NCBI GenBank assembly: GCA_036872755.1
Contig: JAVHNS010000002.1
Coordinates: 744,001-808,000, forward strand
Length of the DNA: 64,000 nt
Direction: 5' to 3'
Source of the DNA: Orbilia blumenaviensis
Lineage: Eukaryota; Ascomycota; Orbiliomycetes; Orbiliales; Orbiliaceae
Part shown: in pieces, positions 42,343-53,100 of the stretch
Numbering within the stretch: position 1 is the stretch's first letter
Layout: each line of letters starts with the position of its first letter
The notes under the pieces: generated by a model
Database searches by the model: none
What the model was told of the DNA's origin: nothing
The model's input: the letters and a program-made list of their open reading frames with translations, nothing else
Made by a program: the position numbers and the translations under genes

Positions 42343-45300
42343 ATAACCATTTTTTATATAATAAATTAAAATTATATAAAATAATAAAATTAAAATTATA
42401 AATTCAATATAATCTCATAATTTATTATCCAATCCATCATTAACTTTACTTTAAAAATTTAATTTAACTAAATTTAAATTTAATATATTAACTAAAAATA
42501 TTAAATTTTTTAAAATTATTATAATATCACTTTTATTAAAATATATTAATTTCTATAAATCCTTAATAAACAATTCCAAATCTTACAAAACTATTTTTAA
42601 TACCAGTATATTATTATCATTAATTAAAGCTTTCTTCTTTTTTTTTTATACAAACTAATATATTAACTTCTATTAAAAATTAGAGACTTTATTTAATAAA
42701 TTTACTAAACCAACCATAATATCCAATTTTCCTAAAATCTGTATAATATTTTGTATTGGTTTAAAAATAATATTTAAATAATTTTTTTAATATATATTAC
42801 ATATTAAATCCATTATTATTTTATGGTGTGGTGCTAATTTTTTGGTTTTAAAAAAAAAACTTATTTTTTTTTTTTATAATTTTAAAAATTATTTTTTTGG
42901 TTATTGATTAATATTTTTTTTCTTTGTGCCAACATTTACATTTTATATTTCCACTCCTTTTAAGGTGATATTAATATTCATTAAATATTTTTTATTAAAG
43001 TTGTAATCCATATCATTATTCAGATCTTATTATTATTGATTAATCAATTATTAATTTAATTTATATCCTAATTATCCTAGGTTTATAAAGCTGATTTTTT
43101 GTATATAAATGTTTTTTTCAATTATCTTAATTTGGGCAACTAAAATAATTTAATTAATAATTATTTATACAAATAATACTATTATTATAATTTAATCTAT
43201 TTATTTTTCCTACTTTTTTTTATCTATATACATTTTATATTCATTACAAACTTTTTTTCTCAAATATTCAAAAACAAAAAAATTTAAACAATCCTTAATT
43301 AAATAACCCTCTATTATATAATTAAAATATTTTTAACCTCTCAACCATAACTTATCAATTAAATACATTAGTGACAGATATTTATAACCACCTATCAAAC
43401 AATTATAATTATAATTTTTTATATAATTATAGGTTATTAAAAAAATTAATTATTTAATTAATAAATTAAATAAATTTTTGTGAGTTATAGAATATTATTA
43501 GGGTATATCTAGATTAAATATTAAGATTATTTGATTTAAAAATTTTAAATTAAGATTTTATTCTAAAATTTTAATAATTATTTTTTATTTTTTTCCCTTT
43601 AGTAAAAAATTTAATCTATTATATAACTAAAATATTAAATTTTTAATATCTTAAATATTTTATTATTTTTAATACATTTCCAACTTCTTAAGACTAATTA
43701 GGTTTTTAAATCACTTTATAACCTTTTAAAATAACTATTACTCTTATTTAATTTTAATTATTATAATTAAATTTTATAATATTTAATGATTATTATTTAG
43801 TTTATTTAAAATTTTATTTTTAAAATAATTTTATTTAAATTTATTATAATCTAAAATTTTGTAAATATTAATTATTTTTTTAATATATTTTAATAAAATT
43901 ATAAATTTTTATCTTAAATCAACTAAACAATTTCAAACATCTATTTTTTTATTATTAAAAAATTTAAATCTCTTTCCAATTTTCTTACAAATTTTATAAA
44001 AATTTTTTTTAATCTTAAATTTTTAAGCATTATAATATTTAAAGACTTTGCCCTTTAAATAATTCTTTAATATAAATAATTAAAATTATTTTTAAGTAAA
44101 AAATTTCAGTAAATTTTAATAAACTCCAATATTAAATATTAATGTTTTATAAAAGTTTTTAAATTTAAAATTACTTTTTTTTATAAATTTAGATAAGTAT
44201 ATATGTAAATTAAAACTATGAATTAAATTTAAACTAATCATTATAAAATAAATTAAAAATTTTCTAAAAAGTATTTGAAATATATTTTCTTATAATAAAT
44301 TATTATTAATTTTATAATTAAAATAATTAAAATTTGGTGAATAATTATTAAAAGAAAAATTGGTTAATCTAAAGTTAAAATTTGATAAAGTTTGAGTTTA
44401 AACTTAATCTATTAGAGTTTAAACCCTTACTAAATTTGGCACTAATATAATATTTTTTATTTTTACAATTTTTTTTCTTCTTATCTTTCTTTCTAAATTA
44501 TTTTGATTTTTTAAACTCCTTATTCTTACTTTAATTATTATTTATTTAATTGTTATTTTATTTTATATTATTATTTATAATTATTTAGAAAATTTAAAAC
44601 TCATATCCAAACTATTTTTATTTATAATTTAATTCCTCAAACATTTAATTTTCAAGTTTTGGTAATTTTAATTTAAAATAAAAAAATAACATTTTTAAAT
44701 TTACAATAATTTTATTTATAAAAATAATTCTATTTTCACCATAACTCAAAATAAATTAATATTATTACATATTCTATTCAAAAATTTATAAATTTCAACC
44801 ACAATTATTTTAAAATTTATAAAATTAATCTATAATAATTAATTTAAATTTTTTTTTCTCTTTTTCTTAAAAAAATTTATTTATTATTTTATTTTTAAAA
44901 TTACTGGTTTTTAATATTAATTATAACTAACCTATAATTTCCAATCCCAATCCAAATCCAAAATTTAATTTTAATTTTATCAAAAACAACTATTTAAATC
45001 TGAAAATTTCAAAATTAATTATTTTCTTCTTTCTCTAAAAATACAAATATTTTTTAATTTTATAATTTTTTCATCAATATCTAACTAAATTTTATAATTT
45101 GTTTTAAATTTCTATAAAGGTTTTTATCTTAAAAAACACCCCAAATATACCCAAAAATTTTTAAAAAATATTCAATAAATTATCTATTTAATATCAATTT
45201 ATACACAAATTCAATTTAATATTATACAATACTTCAAAAACAAAATTTTTAATAAACATAATTATTATTACTATATAATTTTTTTTTTTTTTTTAATAAT

Positions 45301-45611
45301 TATAAATAAAAGAAAAAGAAAAAAAAAATTAAATAAAAATTAAAAAATAAATTCTTAAAAAATATTAATTATAAAAGTTTTTTAAAATTTATTTTTGATA
45401 AATTTTTAATTTTATTCATTTTTCTATATTCTAAAATTTTTTAAAAATTTTTTTTTTATTATATATCCAAAATACTAAATTTTAAATATTTACTATTATT
45501 AATATTATTTATAATTATAACTTTCCTAAATCTTACCTGCAAAATTTTGATTTTACCATCACTATAAACTAATTTAAATAAAGTTTTAAATTTTATTTTT
45601 ATTATACTAAT
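42343..45611. repeat. A+T-saturated interior of the old element, right part
   Basis: It continues the G-depleted tract interrupted by the young insertion (42343-42780), then shows short alternations (G-containing near 42820-43100 and 43430-43530) and a long mostly G-poor stretch to the right LTR. No coding frame. Confidence 0.8.
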
Positions 45612-45871
45612 TATAAACTAAAAGTTATATAAGATATTAAACCACCTAAACACATTCTCTAAATTTACCTGATTATTACACTGAATAGGGTTGACTACAA
45701 CATAAGAATTTGACCTATACTAAAGAATGATTTCATATATATTAAAAAAAGTGGTCTAAACTAACTAATTTATATAAAAATGAACATGCGTAAAAATAAT
45801 AACAAGTGCTACTATTTATGTGAAGGTTACCAAGGGCTTGTAGGTTGGGTTTGGGGAGAAAATGGTTTGCA
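45612..45871. repeat. Right LTR of the old element
   Basis: 260 bp, the mirror situation: the inner part is mutated and the outer 90 bases (about 45780-45871) keep normal composition. It is followed directly by the AGTGC duplication. Confidence 0.85.
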
Positions 45872-45876
45872 AGTGC

Positions 45877-46263
45877 CTAACATAAAGACAGCCTTGGCAC
45901 TAGAAGGCAAAGAAACTTGGCTTCAATTTACAACAGCCTCAACACTTAACTGTGCCTTCTTAATATATAGAAGATTGTGCTAGAAACCTTTCAGTACATG
46001 CTCCTATGAACGATTCTGTGGGTAGGACAATCATCCTAGACCTAACCTCCCTGAATTAATAAATCATATGCAGTCAATTGGGGGGCTGCTAGGAAGCGGT
46101 GTTGGAGGGTAAGTTTTTACCTTTCTTTTCTCTTCTCCATCAGCATCACCGTTACATTTTCTCCATCTCTCCTCCATCTCTTTTCTATCTTCCTTTCATC
46201 TCATAATTGCCAGGAAATTTATCCAACAGATAAAAAATCGGCTCGATACACCCTACTGACAAA
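45877..46263. other. Leader region of the DUF427 gene
   Basis: About 390 bases between the target duplication of the old element and the DUF427 start codon. A pyrimidine-rich tract (46118-46200, CTTTTCTCTTCTCCATCAGC and similar) looks like a promoter or leader. The gene therefore sits directly beside the mutated block. Confidence 0.55.
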
Positions 46264-47489
46264 ATGAGTCAAAATACAGCCGTGATTTTGGATGGGGCTG
46301 CTCTGGGTCCCGAAGACCGAGCACCAGAGGGAGAACAACAGGCAACGGAGGACCTTCAGCCGAAACCATTGGACCCGAGTGGCTACTTGGAGGAAATTGG
46401 ATCTTATAGGCCCATTTTTCCTCCAATAGGCCACTGTGAGGTCTATCAAAAGCGGATCCGGGCCTGGCACCAGGGGACGCTTGTCCTCGACACAGAACGC
46501 GCTATCTGCGTCTGGGAGAATGCTTTCTTCCCCACCCTCTACGTCCCCAAGTCGTCTCTCTTCGAGCGCATCGATGAGGGGTATCCTCTACAAAAATATG
46601 AGAGCAGAAACGACCGTACTAATATTGCCAAGCTCCTAATCTTGCACAAGCTGGTTGACGCTGTTCAATGTGACTGGGGCCTGTTTGTCAAGAAACGGTG
46701 CATCGGAGACGTCATGGTGGCCGTTGGAGGGCGCCTTAAGGACTATATTCGTATACCCTTTAAAAATCTTGGTTGGATACAACGCCTAATCTAGCGACAA
46801 AAAGGTATATCTCAAGGGGTATCTTGGAGCTGACTCGGATCATAATGTGCACACATATAGACGAATGGCGAGAACATGAGGACGTGATTGTTGGCTTCCC
46901 ACGGGACCCTTATAAAGCTATTACCATCAACAACTCCTCCCGTTCTATTGAAATCAAGATTGGGTCAGAAAGATTCGTATCAGACCAAGCTATTGTTCTA
47001 TCCCAAAAGGGCTATCCTCCACGGTATTACTTTACCAGGGACATATTCAAGTTCAAGCTCGCTTCGGGCCGCAAATTTGAGGCACGGGATCCACGCAAGA
47101 ATGGGAAGACCTTCCTTTGCCCGTACAAGGGGCAGGCAGAGTATGGTTCTTCTCCTATTTTTTGTTCTACCGAGTAAGAAGCTAACCATTCACTTGTCAA
47201 AGATATTTTGATATGACGCTTAATGGCAAGGAGTACGAGAATATATGTTGGCGTTTTACCCAACCCCCGCCTGAAGTTTACGGGATCAAAAATAGGTATT
47301 GCTTCAATACACGCCTGGTGTGTATAATAGGCCCTCTTCATTGATAGTACGCTGTCGACATGTGCTAATCGTGAGATCCTCTAGCTTACGTCTATTCGTG
47401 TCGATGGTGTCCACCTTCCTTTGGAAACTATCCCAGGTAACTGTGGGATGTCAGAAGAAGATCAGGAAATATTTTATTACGATGTCTAA
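46264..47489 (+). CDS. Tandem DUF427-domain protein
   Basis: Four exons (46264-46771, 46861-47140, 47203-47317, 47385-47489), introns of 89, 62 and 67 nt; 335 residues, all phases consistent. Splicing gives IPFKNLDEWREHEDVIVGFP, AEYFDMTLNGKEYENICW and TRLLTSIRVDGVHLP, each continuous across a junction. Two DUF427 modules are seen: the first near 65-105 (RAWHQGTLVLDTERAICVWE) and the second near 190-290 (RDPYKAITINNSSRSIEIKI, GYPPRYYFTRD, FLCPYKGQAEYF). DUF427 proteins are widespread in fungi and bacteria, have a beta-tent-like fold and no firmly established activity. The protein is probably cytosolic. The first intron has a weak GTTGGA donor. Its promoter abuts the mutated transposon block, so spread of silencing could affect it (inference). 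Confidence 0.88.
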
Positions 47490-48639
47490 CTATTTCAAGG
47501 TCATTGGAATAGTCTGCTCTTGGATCGATTGTGTCTACCACTTTGTATTTGGATTCAATATGGTGGATAGACTATATAGAGCTCCTGACTTTTATTCATC
47601 TTCTTCTTATCTCTTGGCCTACTTTTCATCGGAAAAATCCGAACAATGTTGCAAGTTGATCGGAACCCTATCGTGTGTACTAGTCCACCCATCTTCTCCC
47701 GAGCTCGAGCTTTCTATATATAGAGATAGTTTCGAATGCAGGGTGTTTGCAATGTGTCCTCGTAACCTAGGCAGGCTGTTAATTTGTGTATTAACGTCTT
47801 TGCACAGAGTGTTTGCTTATAATGCCACGAATTCAGGCTATCTTTACCCGTTCGGGCGATCTACCATCGACCAAACCGTGGCGATGGTGTTGGATTTATA
47901 CCAATGTTGCACAAAGTTCAACGCAAAAGTGTTTGCGGTTCTGTTTGTATATATTTCCGAACTGCATATGACTTGCAGCACTTGTACCAGTACTTACACC
48001 CATCCTTCAAGCTCATGAGATATGATACATGCAGCTGCGCTCTTGAGATGACTTCCTCTGCGCAGCACCCTGCATGTCGACCCATCAGTTGAGTCCTGCC
48101 ATCGCTCGTATACGTATACGCCCGCGTCGAGCAGGGCAGCACGAAGAGCTGCCAGCTCCCGCAGGAGGTCATTGCATGATGCCAGTTTGTCGCAATCACC
48201 CGAGGTAATATCACATACAACGGTGTCATCTTCGTTGGAATTTTGGTTCTACAGACATACTTGGGTAAATCTTTACCGGGAGGTAGTAGGTGTTGTGATT
48301 CTTTATTGTCGTGGTTGTTTGCGCTTGCGCTGGCCTTGGAGTTACTGCTTTAAAGCTTTGTGAACTGTATATATCATAAACTGATAGCTATTTCTGGTTG
48401 ATATAAGCTTTTAGCTCGTCCGTTTCCCGCGATGTTTCACTGTGCCAAATCAGAGCTGCTGCCTCGGTCAGAAGTCCTCCAGTTTGTTACCCACGAGAGC
48501 TCATCTGTTTTCCGACATTCCATTTTTAAGACGCAGTGACCATGTCGCCCCATTTTCAACCTCAACATGCCATTCTTCGGATGACCGCCCAATCGTCTGG
48601 GATTGTTCCCCACACAGTCTCCACCCCAGCTGCCCAAAT
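47490..48639. other. Intergenic, no gene seen
   Basis: About 1.15 kb. A plus-strand frame continues to about 48018 in a different register but has no domain character. Includes the 3' region of the DUF427 gene. Confidence 0.5.
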
Positions 48640-49425
48640 TCAATGGAATTGGGTCAAAGATCCTGCAGGCCAAGCCGGACAACTCAGAACAGTCGCACCC
48701 TTTCTGTCAAGGGATGATCTTTCAAGCAGGAATATTTTGCCAGTTGCTTTTTTGAGCTGCACTATTCCACGACCAGCTCGAATGAGAGTCGAGGGAAAAA
48801 AATTTTCGAGGTTCGACAGATGTACAAGTACCAAGTTCAAAACAAAATGTGAGCTAGTATGGAGTACTTGAAAGGGACTCTGGATGAAAGGAACGGATAA
48901 CAAACCTGTCAACTGTCTTGAGTCACTTAAACTTGACTTTGAGTTTTGAGATTCTTCTTTACATTTAGTTTTTTTTTTTCTTATCGTCGTTTCATTTAAT
49001 ACTTTTTCACAATCATTCCTTTCTATTTTGTTTGGTCGTTTTTTGTGGTTTGTTTTGGAGGGATCAAATTCTGGTGAGCGGCTTCGGAGAAAAAAATTCT
49101 CGTGATAGCCGCTGAGTGCCTGTTTGCTACCTTCGTGTTCCTCTTTTCGAGCCGTCGTCTCGAGTTCCCAGCTCAAGGATTCTACTTGATAATTGCTGCT
49201 GCAGTTACCAAAGCCGCTATCACATCGACAGGGAGAAATTTCGCTGAATAGCAAGCACAGGCAAATTGTGAAGAGATTGAATGTCAAAATTCGATTTCCG
49301 AGTACTTTGGACAGTTCTATCCTCGGCGTATCTTGCTTGAACTGAACGTGATACTTTTCCAGGAACGGTTTTCTGAAGAGAAAGGTTTCCTCATTTGTAT
49401 CTTCGTAGTTCGTTAGACATCCCAT
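48640..49425 (-). CDS. Doubtful single-exon ORF, unknown product
   Basis: An uninterrupted 261-codon frame with an ATG, longer than expected by chance at this composition. The translation is irregular: a hydrophobic stretch at about 47-61 (ILTFNLFTICLCLLF), a Lys/Asn-rich middle (KTNHKKRPNKIERND) and no recognisable domain. No promoter elements or introns support it. It may be an orphan gene, a fragment, or an open frame arising in non-coding DNA. Confidence 0.25.
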   Translation of the reverse strand: MGCLTNYEDTNEETFLFRKPFLEKYHVQFKQDTPRIELSKVLGNRILTFNLFTICLCLLFSEISPCRCDSGFGNCSSNYQVESLSWELETTARKEEHEGSKQALSGYHENFFLRSRSPEFDPSKTNHKKRPNKIERNDCEKVLNETTIRKKKTKCKEESQNSKSSLSDSRQLTGLLSVPFIQSPFQVLHTSSHFVLNLVLVHLSNLENFFPSTLIRAGRGIVQLKKATGKIFLLERSSLDRKGATVLSCPAWPAGSLTQFH

Positions 49426-50108
49426 TACGTTTACTACGTGAGCGGTTTCTGCTATTCGTTGAGATAATCATATCCGCTACGATTGGCAACGGAACGCTTC
49501 TTTCGTGGGTGGGCGCGCGCTATCTCAGGCTCTGCTAGACGTAACGCATCTTGCAGAGAGGTCATTCTGGCATTTCTCTATATCGCAGGCAGAGTGTATC
49601 TACATACTTCGGCCAGCGACGGGAGACCATCTTCCATTTCAGACCGAAGCTTGAGCCAGTTCCTGATTGAGCTATAGAGGGGGTAAATTTTGGAGGGGTC
49701 TCTTCGTGGAGAGTGGATGAAAAGTTCCTCAGGACCCTCGGTGTATGCAGGCTGAATCACAGTCCTTTACTCCATTTGGCTGGACCATCTGCAGACAGAC
49801 AAGGAAGTCTTCGATCGAGGCCGCAAGAAGAGGATAGGAATTTCCATCGGCAAGGTCGTCGATAGGTATTTGCAGGGCAAGGGCAAAAGACAGCTCATTC
49901 TTGCCTTCATCAAAAGGAAGGAAGATACCTAGGATTGAACACGGGAAGACAAGATAGGCTGTAGCCGGGCCGAGGATTCGCCAGAAACCAACCCGACTAA
50001 GCGCACACCTAGATCGAAGGTGTTCGAAACATTTGCTATCTTTTTTCTACTGTCTTACCCTTTTGTGGGCTTTCGTTCCTTAACTATCCTCACAGAGGGC
50101 TAGTTTGG
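49426..50108. other. Upstream region of the long coiled-coil gene
   Basis: About 680 bases with only short frames. The part near 50040-50108 is T/C-rich (CTACTGTCTTACCC), leader-like. Confidence 0.5.
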
Positions 50109-53100
50109 ATGGAGCCAACTTGCCACTATCCTCACGTGTGGAACTGGGATGAGACTGTCAAAGACAAACTTACGTTTGCCGACAAGGGTTTGTCTGCGCT
50201 ATCATTTAACCCTGCAAAGATACCGGCCGTGCTGGCCGCCGTCTTCGAAGCTGGTGGTACCGTCGGTACTGTCGGTGTAGATGGTGGTGGTGGTGGTGGT
50301 GGTGGTAGTAGTGGTGTTCATTGTCATGCTCATGCTGATGCTGATGCTGCTGCGGCTGCAGTGTCGGTACGACCGTCTTACCAGGTTTTGGCTGACGGCC
50401 AGGCCCTGATTTTTCCAGGTCAATTTTTGATCCTGAATTTGTCGTCGGCACAAACCGCAGTCTTTCCTCAGACTAGCGCCCTGCTTGGTTTGCCGTTGCC
50501 ATTGTCATTAGGTGAAGTCCACACGAACCGTCCCAGCCAACCTCTTCCACATCATCATCACCACCATCAGCCCTGCCCTCGACCTTACATGACCGATTGC
50601 ATTGCATTGAGCGATATCCACACCCTTCCGACCCAGAAATCACATCATTCGTCAATTCTTCACGCACAGCGGATCACTGAATTCGTGGCAACAGCCCTTT
50701 CGGCGCCGTCGGCGGGTGGTGGGCGGACTGACTGGTCCTGCCGCACCAGCTCCATCAAAAGGGGCAGGTTTGAGTCTGCAGCCCACGTAGACGCTCTTGC
50801 ATCGGACGCACGACATCTCTCGGAATTCGACATTATCTCATCGCTGCCAACGGAATTTGAGGCTGCCCCTCCTCCGTCATACCAGGAAGCAGTCAACATG
50901 TCCTTTTGGGGTGACTTGGGGAAGAAGTGGGGGGAGGTGACCAAGACTGCGAAAGAAGGCCTGCAGAAGGTGCAGAAGGAGTTCGAGGTCAGTTAGCCTC
51001 TGTCTAATTCTAACTATCTCCTGAATAGTATTTATCTTTTTATGATATACGTGTCTATAATTCCCTTTGTTCGCTTTCTATTCGCTTTCTATTCGCCTTA
51101 GTATTGGCTGTTGGCGTCATTGCTTCTGTCGCTTGGTACTAACAATTATATAGCAACCTCCACCTAGCCAGCCGTCGCAGCCGTCGCGCAGACCAGCACC
51201 ATCAAATCAACCGTCCCGACCGAGTGATTTGCCTTCAACTGGTCGCAACATTAATTCTTTACGAAATGTCTTCGAGAATAATTCGGGGTCTGCTGGTGTA
51301 GCCGACCCTTACGCCCCACCGCGGCCCAATCCTTCCGACCCATATCCTAAGCAATCCCCATACGGTGGATATACTACCACAAATACTACTACATATAGAG
51401 ACCCTGTACCGATACCTGAACCTACTCCCTCGAAGCAGTATAATTACCTTAATGATCCTGGTTATACATCGCCATCGTATGGTAGCGCACCACCTCCACC
51501 CTATAGTCCTCTTCCAGCAACAACTTCAACAAACTCTTCGATTCGACGGGACCCGGATGATGCTTTGATCGAATTCTTGAATAAGGAACGAAACCCTTTG
51601 ACTCAGTTGGGGATCAAGTCTGACCCGATGAACCCGTATGTTTTATATTATGACTTTGGCCTTTTATGGTAGTAGTGGAAGTTAATAACATAAATTTATA
51701 GAAGTATGCCTGAACCTATGGATGCCCCTAAGAAGGGCAAGAAGAAGGCGGGTGGTACTGGTGGTGGCGGCGGCGCTAGCAAGAAGAAAGGCTCCAACGA
51801 TGAGCCCCCGACACCGATCGAGCCACCAACACCAAGTGACGACAAGTCTGGAGGGGCTGGAAGTGGATCAGGTAGTGGTGGAGATGATAAGAAAGATGAT
51901 GACAAAGATAAGGACAACAAGAAAAGCGATAGTAGCAAGGACGAAAAGAAGGAGGATGAGGAAGAAAAGAAAGAAGAGAATAAAGAAGAGGTATATCCTG
52001 CCGACATCTCCGTATTTTTCGGTATGCATTAACGCGGTCTGGAATAGGAACCCGAGACAGTCCCGCCAACACCAGCTGAAAGCGTTCCACCGACGCCATC
52101 GGTGGAAAAGGACGAAGCCGTGGGTAAGAAAGGTAAAAAGAAGAAGAAGGGTGGTAAGGTATGTTGTCATGATTTTATCGGTTCTTAGAATACATATATT
52201 CAAGGACTTTGGTACTAATGTGATAACATAGAATGATACTGTCCCAGCAACCCCTGCGGAAGAAAAGCCTGAGATCTTGCTTCCTGAGCCCAGCGCCACG
52301 GCTACCACAGACGAGGAGCCAAAGGATAGGGAAATGCCGGCTCTTGAGATTAACACCGAAGTCACGGAGGGTAAACCAGCGGAAGAGATACCGAAAGATG
52401 CCGACGCGGACGCCGCAGCTCCTGAGGTCAAGGTTACCGAAGCCAATGACATAATATCTCCGACAACTGCTCAGATGATCGAAGACGCGACCGGTGAATT
52501 TCAAGCGTTGGTCGCAGAGAATAACACCCTGAAGTCACAGATTCACGATGTTGCATCCGAGGCTGGCCGTTCTCTCTCAAGACTTGAAAATAAAGTTTCT
52601 GAACTCGGGGATGAGAAGTCCGAGCTCCAATCACGAATTGAGGGACTTGAAGCCGAAGTCGAAGAATCGCGCCAAATGCAGAAAACAATGGACCAACTTC
52701 AGATCGAGCGTGGCAGACTCCAACAACTGACCGAGGAGCAAGACCTTCAGATAAAGGAAGTCTTGGAACTTTTGGAGAAGCTAAAGTCTGAAAAATCCAA
52801 ATTTGATGAGGCCGACTCCGGTAAACTCGCGGCTGCGGAAGCCGAAGCTGCCAAATTACGGCAAGACTTGAAGAAGGCGACCGGTGACTTAGAAGAACTC
52901 ATGGTCGAGAAGACTAAGATCAACGAAGAAAATGGAGAACTCCAAAAAACCGTCAAGGGACTCAAAGTTAATGTTAGAGACCTTACGAGAGAAGTCTCAA
53001 AGGGCGTAGACGCTCTGGCGGAGAAGGAGAAGGAACTACTGATGGCAAAAGCGGCGAAGGCGGCGGGTAACGTCAGAACGAGGGTCAGGAGCCTTGAAGA

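Larger units (their letters stand above)
28746..45871. mobile_element. Old LTR retrotransposon, erased by transition mutation, interrupted by a younger element
   Basis: Terminal 260-bp direct repeats at 28746-29005 and 45612-45871 align without a gap; the differences I checked are all C/T or G/A transitions. The ends read TG...CA (TGTGAACC at the left, GGTTTGCA at the right end of the right copy), and AGTGC flanks both sides (28741-28745 and 45872-45876) as a 5-bp target duplication. Subtracting the 9190-bp insert and its 5-bp duplication leaves about 7.9 kb, a normal size for a complete LTR element. The interior is roughly 85-90 percent A+T by eye and holds no open frame, so superfamily and orientation cannot be told. 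This pattern is what RIP does to repeats in Pezizomycotina. Confidence 0.85.
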
